A DNA stretch of 35,335 nucleotides from Sulfurovum sp. Lineage in GTDB: Bacteria; Campylobacterota; Campylobacteria; Campylobacterales; Sulfurovaceae. A model generated the notes under the pieces. It was not told the DNA's origin and did no database searches. It worked only from the letters and a program-made list of their open reading frames with translations. Location: NCBI GenBank assembly GCA_027038155.1, contig JALVXW010000207.1, positions 1 through 35,335 of the forward strand, written 5' to 3'. Positions 23,482 through 31,917 of the stretch are shown piece after piece (positions within the stretch are counted from its first letter, which is position 1; each line of letters opens with the position of its first letter). A program made the translations under genes and the position numbers.

Positions 23482-24414
23482 ATGAAAACTCATAGCAAAT
23501 CTTTTTCTCAACTGGCACTCATTGGCTCTACGGCATCAGGGAAAACAGCACTCTCTATTGAACTTGCACAAAAAACCAATGCCTACATATTGTCACTGGA
23601 CTCTTTGGCTATTTACAAAAAGATAGATATTGTTTCCGCTAAACCAACACCAGAAGAACGCCAAGGCATTAGGCATTTTGGTATTGACATTATATATCCT
23701 GATGAGAATTTTGATGTGAATACTTATATTTCCCTCTATCATAAAGTAAGACAACAATGTAAAGAGGACGGTAAAAATCTTATTATCGTAGGAGGGACAA
23801 GTTTTTATCTTAAAATACTTATTGAGGGTATCAGTATCATGCCAAAAATAAGTGATAGTACAAAAAAAGAAGCCTCTACACATTTAAAAAGCCTAAACAA
23901 AACATATCAATGGCTAGACAAGCTAGATCATACGTATATGGCCCACATCGCATCCGCAGACCGTTATCGCATAGAGAAAGCACTCTCTATCTATCTTGAA
24001 ACTGGTTTAACCCCTACAGAGTATTTTACTCTGCATCCTCCTCAACCTGTCATAAAAGAACCCTTGCCCCTTTATCAAATTACGTGGGAGAGAGAAATAC
24101 TCAAAGAGCGTATAGCATTACGTACCCAACTTATGTTAAATGATGGTCTTATAGATGAAGTATGTATGCTAGAAAAAAAGTATAGCCGTGCCCCAAACAG
24201 TATGAAATCTATTGGGATTAAAGAGACATTAGCGTATCTTGATGGATGTTACGATAAAGAAATGCTTACTCAAAAGATTACTACCAATACTGCTCGTCTT
24301 GCAAAAAGACAAAATACATTTAATAATTCTCAGTTTAATAATGTTGTAAAAGGAAGTGTAGAAGTGCTGAAAAAGAAGATGTTACTGTCTATGAACTATG
24401 GAATACAGGGTTGA
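23482..24414 (+). CDS. miaA: tRNA dimethylallyltransferase MiaA
   Basis: Adds the dimethylallyl group to N6 of A37 in tRNAs reading UNN codons, producing i6A for MiaB. The 310-aa protein has the P-loop GSTASGKT (15-22), LDSLAIYKKIDIVSAKP, GGTSFYLK and the region TWEREILKERIALR. The start is ATG 23482; the frame continues upstream to a TTG at 23458, without support. It is divergent from pssA and convergent with nuoN. Confidence 0.94.
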   Translation: MKTHSKSFSQLALIGSTASGKTALSIELAQKTNAYILSLDSLAIYKKIDIVSAKPTPEERQGIRHFGIDIIYPDENFDVNTYISLYHKVRQQCKEDGKNLIIVGGTSFYLKILIEGISIMPKISDSTKKEASTHLKSLNKTYQWLDKLDHTYMAHIASADRYRIEKALSIYLETGLTPTEYFTLHPPQPVIKEPLPLYQITWEREILKERIALRTQLMLNDGLIDEVCMLEKKYSRAPNSMKSIGIKETLAYLDGCYDKEMLTQKITTNTARLAKRQNTFNNSQFNNVVKGSVEVLKKKMLLSMNYGIQG

Positions 24415-24426
24415 TAAAATCAACCC
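24408..24426. terminator. Hairpin between convergent miaA and nuoN
   Basis: GGGTTGAT and ATCAACCC form an 8-bp stem with a three-A loop, overlapping the miaA stop codon. No T-run follows on either strand, so it is a weak terminator or an RNA-stabilising stem. Confidence 0.4.
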
Positions 24427-24439
24427 TCAAATCAATAGA

Positions 24440-25930
24440 CTAATAACCACTCATACTAATCATATCATGCAAGTAAGAAATCAATGGTTGTATATAGAAT
24501 ATCGCTGTTACCGTCGCAATGGTAGCAAGACCAATAATAGCCATAAGTGGTTTAGAGATGTTATAGTATACAGTATCTACATCTTTTACTGGATCTTTTA
24601 GGAACATATATACAATGAGTTTCAAATAGTAATATGCAGCGATTGCTGAGTTAAGCCCCATAATAATAGCTAACCAAACATAACCAGAATTTACAGCAGC
24701 CTGCATCACATAGATTTTGCCCCAGAATACCGAGAATGGTGGTACACCTGCAAGTGAAAGCATAAAAAGAGCCATCACCACTGCGCCCATTGGCATAATA
24801 TTGATAAGTCCTGCAAATTTTTCATAGGGGTGGTCATATCGTGCATTAAATCTACGTTTTTTATGACGAGAAATCCACAACATTGCAAAGGCACCAAGAT
24901 TGGTAAACATAAAGAGCGCATAGTACAAGAAGATAGCAGTATTTCCATCTGTTGTATTGAGTGCCAGTGCTGCCATAATAAACCCAGCATGAGAGATAGA
25001 TGAGTAAGCAAGCATACGTTTGACATCATTTTGCACCAATGCCATGATATTGGCAAGTGTCATAGTAAGTACAGACATAGCCAAGATGACTATGCGTACC
25101 CATTCAACTCCAAGGTCAATATACATACCAAAAATTCTAATACTCACAACAAATGCAGCAACTTTAGGTACAACAGACATATATCCAGCCAATGGTGCAG
25201 AAGCACCTTCATAGACATCTGGAGCCCATGTATGGAAAGGAAAAAGAGAGAGTTTAAATGCAAAAGCAACCAACAACAGTACCGATGAACCAAAAATAGC
25301 AATCATTAATCCTGTTTCATTCATGCGAACAGCTAATACTTCTGCCACTTTATAAAGTTCTATAGAACCCGTCAAAGCATACACTACTGCTGAACCCATA
25401 GCAAAAAATGCCGCCGCCAAAGCACCCATGGTAAAGTATTTTACCGCTGCTTCATAAGAGTTGACTCTGTTATGTAATGCAATCAATGTATAGAGTGCCA
25501 AAGAGGCTGTTTCAATTCCCACAAAAATAAGAATCAAGTTGTCTGATGCCACCATAAATTGGAATCCTGCAACCATAAACAAAAAGAGTGCAAAAAATTC
25601 AGGATATGAATACTCATGAAATCTCTTTGATGTGAGTGCAAGAGGAATAAATATCATAGATGCAACAATCAGCATAAGTTGAGAAATAATAGAGATACCA
25701 TCTATAAGCATGACATCAAAAAATCCACGTTCATTGACAGTAAGTCCTAATACAGATCCAAGGTCAATAAACAGAATTAATACAGTCAACATTACATAGA
25801 GAGATTTATCTAACTTCTTATTGATCAAATCTAAGACAAGAATAACTAAACCACCAGCTATAGCAATCAGCATTGGGGCAAGTGTTATTAGGTTTAGACT
25901 CTCTAAACTCACATTAATAGGCGTTAACAT
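24440..25930 (-). CDS. nuoN: NADH-quinone oxidoreductase subunit N
   Basis: Antiporter-like proton-pumping subunit of the complex I membrane arm, 496 aa with about 14 membrane helices. Key charged residues lie in conserved helices: E in FVGIETASLALY, K in FAFKLSLFPFHTWAPDVYEGA, and K in LVQNDVKRMLAYSS. The ATG overlaps the nuoM stop by one base. It is the last gene of the cluster. Confidence 0.95.
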   Translation of the reverse strand: MLTPINVSLESLNLITLAPMLIAIAGGLVILVLDLINKKLDKSLYVMLTVLILFIDLGSVLGLTVNERGFFDVMLIDGISIISQLMLIVASMIFIPLALTSKRFHEYSYPEFFALFLFMVAGFQFMVASDNLILIFVGIETASLALYTLIALHNRVNSYEAAVKYFTMGALAAAFFAMGSAVVYALTGSIELYKVAEVLAVRMNETGLMIAIFGSSVLLLVAFAFKLSLFPFHTWAPDVYEGASAPLAGYMSVVPKVAAFVVSIRIFGMYIDLGVEWVRIVILAMSVLTMTLANIMALVQNDVKRMLAYSSISHAGFIMAALALNTTDGNTAIFLYYALFMFTNLGAFAMLWISRHKKRRFNARYDHPYEKFAGLINIMPMGAVVMALFMLSLAGVPPFSVFWGKIYVMQAAVNSGYVWLAIIMGLNSAIAAYYYLKLIVYMFLKDPVKDVDTVYYNISKPLMAIIGLATIATVTAIFYIQPLISYLHDMISMSGY

Positions 25931-27456
25931 TATTTTGCCTCCTTCGTTGATTTTGATAGTTTTATTATATCTTTTGCCTCTTGTGTAATCGCTTTTTCAT
26001 CCATAAAATGGAGCATCGCTTTCACTGAATTGTCTATAGGCTCCAATACTGGTTTAGGGTAAATACCTAACCATATTACAATTGCTACAAGCGGGATAAG
26101 TGACCATGTTTCTCTACTGTTCAAATCTTTAAGTTTAAGATTTTCCTTATTGGTCACTGGACCAAAGAAAGCTTTTTTCATGACTCTTAGCATATAGACT
26201 GCACCCAAAATAATAGAGGTACCTGCAAGAATTGTCATGATTGGTGAAACTTTATAGAACCCTAAAAGCACAAGAAACTCACCAGGGAATCCCATAGTAA
26301 GTGGCAATCCTACTGCCGCCATAAGCATAATACCAAAAATTACTGCATACTTAGGCATCACTGAAGCCAACCCTCCAAACTCTGAAAGAAGTTTGGTATG
26401 TCTTCTGTCATAAATTACACCCACAAGCATAAAGAGTGCACCCGACACAATCCCGTGAGAGAGCATTTGAAATACTGAACCAGAGATACCCTCTGCATTC
26501 ATCGCAAAGATACCCAACATAATAATACCCATATGTGAAACAGATGAGTATGCAATAACCTGCTTCATATCTTTTTGGGCATAGGCAATCATCGCTGTAT
26601 AGATAACCATAATAATAGAAATAACTGCAATTGGAGCGATAGCCATCACTGATGCATCAGGAAACATAGGAAGTGAAAATCTTACAAATCCATAGGTACC
26701 CATTTTAAGTAAAACCGCAGCAAGAATGACCGAACCAATAGTAGGTGCTTGTCCGTGTGCGTATGGAATCCATGTGTGAAAAGGGAACATTGGTACTTTA
26801 ATAGCAAATCCTATAAAGAATGCGGCAAAGAGCCATAATTGCATAGACTTAGGAAATACAAGCATATACCAATCTGTAAGTGCAAATGACCATATACCTG
26901 TAACACTATAGTATGTATAGGCTATAAACAACATACCTACAAGCATGATAAGTGACCCCGTAAAAGTATAGAGGAAAAACTTAATAGAAGCATAGACTCT
27001 CAATGGCCCACCCCATGCACCAATGATATAGAGCATTGGCACCAAAGAGAGCTCCCAGAAAAGATAGAAAATAATTGCATCCAATGCTACAAATACCCCT
27101 ACCATTGTCATCTCCAAAAAGAGAAGTGTTACAATCATATTTTTAATATTTTTTGTAACAGACATAGATGCCATACCAATAAGCGTCATCAATGTTGTCA
27201 TTATAAGGATAAAGAGTGAGATGCCATCTACCCCCATATAATAAGAGATGCCTATATTAGGAATAAGTGGGATTGACTCTACAAACTGCATACCTGCATC
27301 AGACATATCAAAACTAAACCATAACCATAAAGAGAGTAAAAACTCAATTGTTGCTACAGTAATACCATAGGCTCTTGCACTCTCTTTATCAATCACAAAT
27401 CCAAGCAATCCTGCGACTGCTGGAAAAAATACCAATACACTTAAAATATTATCCAT
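25930..27456 (-). CDS. nuoM: NADH-quinone oxidoreductase subunit M
   Basis: Antiporter-like subunit of 508 aa with about 14 helices. Family motifs are FWELSLVPMLYIIG (the functional Glu), FFIGFAIKVPMFPFHTWIPYAH and YAQKDMKQVIAYSSVSHMG. It begins nine bases after nuoL and its stop overlaps the nuoN start, so translation is coupled. Confidence 0.95.
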   Translation of the reverse strand: MDNILSVLVFFPAVAGLLGFVIDKESARAYGITVATIEFLLSLWLWFSFDMSDAGMQFVESIPLIPNIGISYYMGVDGISLFILIMTTLMTLIGMASMSVTKNIKNMIVTLLFLEMTMVGVFVALDAIIFYLFWELSLVPMLYIIGAWGGPLRVYASIKFFLYTFTGSLIMLVGMLFIAYTYYSVTGIWSFALTDWYMLVFPKSMQLWLFAAFFIGFAIKVPMFPFHTWIPYAHGQAPTIGSVILAAVLLKMGTYGFVRFSLPMFPDASVMAIAPIAVISIIMVIYTAMIAYAQKDMKQVIAYSSVSHMGIIMLGIFAMNAEGISGSVFQMLSHGIVSGALFMLVGVIYDRRHTKLLSEFGGLASVMPKYAVIFGIMLMAAVGLPLTMGFPGEFLVLLGFYKVSPIMTILAGTSIILGAVYMLRVMKKAFFGPVTNKENLKLKDLNSRETWSLIPLVAIVIWLGIYPKPVLEPIDNSVKAMLHFMDEKAITQEAKDIIKLSKSTKEAK

Positions 27457-27465
27457 CTTATCCCC

Positions 27466-29373
27466 TTACACAAACATCGCTGATATCGCAGCAATTACTA
27501 ATAATAATACACCACCTACTGCCATCCAGTTAAGATAGTTAGAGAGGTTACCTGTCTGCATTCCTCTGGTTGCATCTCCTGATTTATAAAATGCTTTTGC
27601 AATATTATCTACCGTTGCATCCACAATTTTTAAATCAACTTTTTCCCAGAAAACTGCTGAAACCATTGCATAGGGTTTAGTAATAAATTCTTCATAAAAC
27701 TTTGGTACATAGTACTGATTTTTAAGAAGTTTATAAAAGAACCCTTGTTCTTTCTCTTTGTCACGTTTCCATGCATGTCTACCTATTCTTGCATATTTTA
27801 AATATGCCCAAACAATACCAGAAATAGCAAAGAAAAGAACAACAAGACCTAACCATGAAGCTAAATGATGCGTATGCTCACTCATCTCGTAGTGCGGTAG
27901 CAATTCTGTAATAAAATCTTCATACTCTTTCATATACCAACCCGTAATTGTTGCCAGTACTGCCAATGGCGACATGGCAATTAAAACAAATTTATACATC
28001 TCATGAGGATGAAATCCCAATGGTGTATGTCTATCTTCTCCATGAAAAGTCATAAACACTTGTCTAAAGCTATAGAAAGCGGTCATACCTGCTGTAACCA
28101 CCAACATAATCCATAAGAAATAGGTATGTTCATTAAAGGCAGTTTCTATAATAGCATCTTTTGACCAAAATCCTGCCAAAGGCGGTAATCCTGCAAGTGC
28201 TACCGATGCTAGAGTCATATAAATCCATGTCCCTCTCATCTCTTTTTTCATGCCACCCATCTTGAAGATATCTAGTTCATCATGCATAGCATGCATCACA
28301 TTACCACCACCCAAGAAGAGAAGTGCTTTAAAGAATGCATGAGCTGCCAAGTGGAAAAGTGCTATCCAGTAAGCACCCAGTCCAGCTGCCGCAAACATAT
28401 ACCCCAACTGTGAAAGTGTAGAGTAGGCAATAATACGCTTAAGGTCACGCTCTACCAGTGCCATGGAGGCCGCATAGAAGGCTACAAATGTACCTAAGCT
28501 CGCAATAAAGAAACTCACCTCAGGCGCCGCATGGAAAAGTGGATTGGCTCTAATAACCAAAAATACCCCTGCTGTTACCATGGTTGCCGCGTGTATCAAT
28601 GCAGATACCGGAGTAGGTCCCTCCATCGCATCTGTAAGCCATGTATGAAATGGAAATTGTGCAGATTTACCCATTGCACCAATAAAGAGTGCAATAGTAG
28701 CTGTTACAATTATGCCGTTATTCAAATATGGTAATTGTGCAAATACTTCATCGTATTTGAGTGTACCTGTATTCCAGTAAAGTACAAAAATACCTACCAA
28801 CATACCAAGGTCTGCAATACGATTTACAATAAAAGCTTCATTTGCGGCCCATGATGGTGAGACAGATGGGTTTTCTTCTCTTGTCTGATCTGCTTTGTGA
28901 TACCAAAAGCCAATAAGCAACCAAGAACAGACACCCACACCTTCCCAGCCAATAAAGAGTCCAAGAAAGTTATCTGACATGACAAGTATCATCATAGAGA
29001 ATACAAAAGCAGAGAGATAAGAGAAAAATCTATTAAAACTTTTATCATGATCCATGTACCCAATAGCATACACATGTACAACCGTTGATACCAAAGTAAC
29101 AACTGTCATCATTGTTACAGAAACCTGATCAACCACAAATCCAAAAGAGACATTAAAGTCTCCCGCATGAATCCAGTCCATCATAGTAATATTAATTACA
29201 TCTCCTGTTGTATAAAGATGTATTGCCAAAAGCAATGAAGAGATGAATGCTGTACCAATAAACATGGATGCTACAATACCTACAAATACTTCTCTTTGGC
29301 TCATCCCAAAAAGTGCAGCGAACAGAGAACTCGCAAACGGTGCAAAAAGTGCTATATATACTAAATTTTCCAT
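27466..29373 (-). CDS. nuoL: NADH-quinone oxidoreductase subunit L
   Basis: Largest antiporter-like subunit, 635 aa. It has the GWEGVGVCSWLLIGFW motif, KSAQFPFHTWLTDAMEGPTPVSALIHAATMV (in parts) and ERDLKRIIAYSTLSQLGYM, then the long C-terminal region with the lateral helix that braces NuoM and NuoN (about 540-600). It lies two bases after nuoK. Confidence 0.95.
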   Translation of the reverse strand: MENLVYIALFAPFASSLFAALFGMSQREVFVGIVASMFIGTAFISSLLLAIHLYTTGDVINITMMDWIHAGDFNVSFGFVVDQVSVTMMTVVTLVSTVVHVYAIGYMDHDKSFNRFFSYLSAFVFSMMILVMSDNFLGLFIGWEGVGVCSWLLIGFWYHKADQTREENPSVSPSWAANEAFIVNRIADLGMLVGIFVLYWNTGTLKYDEVFAQLPYLNNGIIVTATIALFIGAMGKSAQFPFHTWLTDAMEGPTPVSALIHAATMVTAGVFLVIRANPLFHAAPEVSFFIASLGTFVAFYAASMALVERDLKRIIAYSTLSQLGYMFAAAGLGAYWIALFHLAAHAFFKALLFLGGGNVMHAMHDELDIFKMGGMKKEMRGTWIYMTLASVALAGLPPLAGFWSKDAIIETAFNEHTYFLWIMLVVTAGMTAFYSFRQVFMTFHGEDRHTPLGFHPHEMYKFVLIAMSPLAVLATITGWYMKEYEDFITELLPHYEMSEHTHHLASWLGLVVLFFAISGIVWAYLKYARIGRHAWKRDKEKEQGFFYKLLKNQYYVPKFYEEFITKPYAMVSAVFWEKVDLKIVDATVDNIAKAFYKSGDATRGMQTGNLSNYLNWMAVGGVLLLVIAAISAMFV

Positions 29374-29375
29374 CT

Positions 29376-29678
29376 TTAACCTCTCATATTTGCTAAGTCA
29401 TCTAAGTTAAGAGAACCAAATTTTTTAAACAATACAATCAAAATACCAAGCCCTACAGCTACTTCTGATGCTGCAATAGCAATCACAAAAAAGGCAAACA
29501 TTTGACCTGTCAAATCATTGTAATAGTGTGAAATCGCTGCAAAGGCGATATTGACAGCATTGAGCATCACTTCTGTTGCAAAAAAAAGCATGAGAAGATT
29601 TCTTCTTCTCAATACACCAACCAATCCTATAGAAAAGAGTATCGCGGATACTACAAGGTAGTGAGATAAGCCTATCAT
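29376..29678 (-). CDS. nuoK: NADH-quinone oxidoreductase subunit K
   Basis: Small membrane subunit of 100 aa with three helices. It contains the conserved Glu in the second helix (MLFFATEVMLNAVNIAF) and the third-helix Glu (AIAASEVAVGLGILI). Its start overlaps the nuoJ stop by four bases. Confidence 0.95.
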   Translation of the reverse strand: MIGLSHYLVVSAILFSIGLVGVLRRRNLLMLFFATEVMLNAVNIAFAAISHYYNDLTGQMFAFFVIAIAASEVAVGLGILIVLFKKFGSLNLDDLANMRG

Positions 29679-30238
29679 TTTTTATCCTTTACAACTAAAA
29701 TTTCATCGTCTACTGCGGTATCTTTGGTAAGTGACTTATCCATCTTCTTACCTGCAAGAATAATCCCTGCAATCATCGCAACCAAAAGCATTACTGCTGC
29801 AACCTCAAATGGTACAAGATACTTTGTAAAAAGCACAATTCCTACATCTTGTGCGTTTCCTACACCTTTATGCATAGGATAAAGTGCTGTAATCGCATCT
29901 GAATGCATTGGTGCAGCAAACATAAGCACTAAAACCAATGCACTCATCCCTCCAAGCAAAAATACCAAAGCACTGCTTGTATTCTTCTCTTTAATATCTC
30001 TTGTAGCATCAAAAAACATCATAGCAAATGAGTAGAGTGCCATCACTGCTCCCACATACACTATAAGTTGAACCACACCAAGGAAATCTGCACCAAGGAT
30101 AAAGAAAAATCCTGAGATAAGTACCATCCCCGCAGCAAGTGAAGTCATCGCATACAAGACATTTTTACTCATTACTGTTACAATAAAGAGTCCTATTGTT
30201 AAAGCCGAAAATAGGTAAAAGGCTATCATTTCATACAT
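29675..30238 (-). CDS. nuoJ: NADH-quinone oxidoreductase subunit J
   Basis: Membrane subunit of 187 aa with five helices. The helix-3 motif VQLIVYVGAVMALYSFAMM is typical of NuoJ and contains the pi-bulge region. A charged C-terminal tail (about 165-187) is cytoplasmic. It begins ten bases after nuoI. Confidence 0.94.
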   Translation of the reverse strand: MYEMIAFYLFSALTIGLFIVTVMSKNVLYAMTSLAAGMVLISGFFFILGADFLGVVQLIVYVGAVMALYSFAMMFFDATRDIKEKNTSSALVFLLGGMSALVLVLMFAAPMHSDAITALYPMHKGVGNAQDVGIVLFTKYLVPFEVAAVMLLVAMIAGIILAGKKMDKSLTKDTAVDDEILVVKDKK

Positions 30239-30248
30239 TATTACGCTC

Positions 30249-30872
30249 CTAATACGCTAATGGCGTCTGTTTAATATTATCATCTGCATTTGGAGACACA
30301 GAACCAAACCCACTATATTCCTGTTGTAAATTTAACTTATCAATAGGAGTCAACATATCTTCAAAGAGTGAAAAACCTGCACGTTGCTCTGAAGCATTTT
30401 CGTAACGTGATCCATGTACAATTGCAAGCTCTGGACACACTTCTGCACAGTATCCACAAAAAATACAACGCCCAAAGTTAATCGTATACTCACTTACCTC
30501 TTTACGCTGGTTTTCATCATAGCGCGTATCCATTGTAATACAGTTAGAGATACAAATCTTTTCACAAAGTCCACACCCAATACATCTATAATGTCCCGAT
30601 TCAAGCAATCTTAGCATATCATGAATGGCTCTATATCTTGGTGATATTGGTAATTTCTCAAAAGGATACTTTACTGTATGCATATCATTGGCAAACAGTG
30701 CTTTTAGCATTGCCTTCATTGTCACCCATAGTCCCACAAAAAGTTCCCCTTTGAAGGTTCTTTTTACCACCTGTTTAAACTGACACAACACACCTTTTGG
30801 TGAATGCCCTGCATCAACCATGGTGTAGTTTTGTGTACCTACATTTCTATTTTTAAATTGTTCCAAACCCAT
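30249..30872 (-). CDS. nuoI: NADH-quinone oxidoreductase subunit I, two 4Fe-4S clusters
   Basis: Ferredoxin-like subunit of 207 aa carrying clusters N6a and N6b, passing electrons towards NuoB. The two motifs are C97-x2-C100-x2-C103-x3-C107 and C136-x2-C139-x2-C142-x3-C146. The first motif has Ile-Ser after the last cysteine instead of the usual Pro. The N-terminal helix that lies on the membrane is present. It is nine bases downstream of nuoH. Confidence 0.95.
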   Translation of the reverse strand: MGLEQFKNRNVGTQNYTMVDAGHSPKGVLCQFKQVVKRTFKGELFVGLWVTMKAMLKALFANDMHTVKYPFEKLPISPRYRAIHDMLRLLESGHYRCIGCGLCEKICISNCITMDTRYDENQRKEVSEYTINFGRCIFCGYCAEVCPELAIVHGSRYENASEQRAGFSLFEDMLTPIDKLNLQQEYSGFGSVSPNADDNIKQTPLAY

Positions 30873-30881
30873 ACCTACTCC

Positions 30882-31916
30882 TTATACCATCATCACTAAT
30901 GCAGTGATAAGAATATTCACTACTGCCAGTGGCATTAACACTTTCCAGCATAACCACATCAATTGATCTGGTCTCACATGTGGCCATGCAGCTCTTACCC
31001 ATAACATCAAGAAGAAGAAGAGTGCAATCTTAGCCATAATAAAGAACCACCCAAACATACTTGCTACATCATAACCACCTAGAAATACTATTGACGCAAT
31101 CACTGAGACAGTAATCATATTGGCATACTCACCAATAAAGAACATACCCCATCTCATACCCGAATACTCTGTAGCGTATCCAGAGACCACCTCTGCTTCA
31201 TGCTCAAGAAGGTCAAAGGGTGTTCTATTTGTCTCTGCAAATCCTGCTATAAGGAACAACACAAAAGCAACAGGCTGTTTCCAGATAAGCCAATCTCCTA
31301 TCCCCCCTGCTTGATAAGTGTTAAAATCAATAAACGAAAGTGAACCAACAAGCATAATCGGTGCCAAGATAGAGAGTCCTGTGACCACCTCATAAGAGAG
31401 AAACTGCACGGCTGTTCTTGCTGCTCCAATAATACCCCATTTGTTTGCCTGAGACATACCAGCCAAAAGTGGCCCATAAAGCCCGGCTGCCATCATTCCA
31501 AGCACAAACAAGATACCGATATTTAAATCAGACGCAATAGAGGGCACAAATGTATCGCCTAAAAGTGGTATCCATGAAGGAATAGTAAAATCTGGAAACA
31601 CAGGTACCGCAGCAAGCGCAATAAATGCAGTTGCTGCTGTAATGACAGGTGCAATCATAAAAATTAATTTATTGGCATTTTGTGGAATAATATCCTCTTT
31701 GGTAAAGAGTTTAATCCCATCTGCTGCAATCTGTAGTAATCCATAATAACCTACATGCATTGGTCCAAGACGTCTTTGCATAAATGCCAAAACTTTTCTT
31801 TCAATAAATGTACCAAATCCAGCCAATGCTGAAATAATAGCCAAAATAAGTACTGCTTTAATCAGTGAACCTACCCATGTTACCTCTGGTAATTTTTCTA
31901 TCAGTGTTGTTTCCAT
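30882..31916 (-). CDS. nuoH: NADH-quinone oxidoreductase subunit H
   Basis: Membrane subunit of 344 aa with eight helices, forming the quinone-access site together with NuoB and NuoD. Motifs include TFIERKVLAFMQRRLGPMHVG, DGIKLFTKEDIIP, the Glu-rich loop AETNRTPFDLLEHEAEVVSGYATEYS (in parts) and WVRAAWPHVRPDQLM. The ATG is one base after the nuoG stop. Confidence 0.96.
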   Translation of the reverse strand: METTLIEKLPEVTWVGSLIKAVLILAIISALAGFGTFIERKVLAFMQRRLGPMHVGYYGLLQIAADGIKLFTKEDIIPQNANKLIFMIAPVITAATAFIALAAVPVFPDFTIPSWIPLLGDTFVPSIASDLNIGILFVLGMMAAGLYGPLLAGMSQANKWGIIGAARTAVQFLSYEVVTGLSILAPIMLVGSLSFIDFNTYQAGGIGDWLIWKQPVAFVLFLIAGFAETNRTPFDLLEHEAEVVSGYATEYSGMRWGMFFIGEYANMITVSVIASIVFLGGYDVASMFGWFFIMAKIALFFFLMLWVRAAWPHVRPDQLMWLCWKVLMPLAVVNILITALVMMV

Positions 31917-31917
31917 T

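Noticed and set aside
23423..23518. N-terminal extension of PssA to 23518
   Set aside because: It overlaps the miaA start region. The ATG at 23422 has AAGGA upstream and begins at the expected family N-terminus.
24398..24601. Small plus-strand frame overlapping miaA and nuoN ends
   Set aside because: It covers the 3' ends of two conserved genes and shows no protein-like features.
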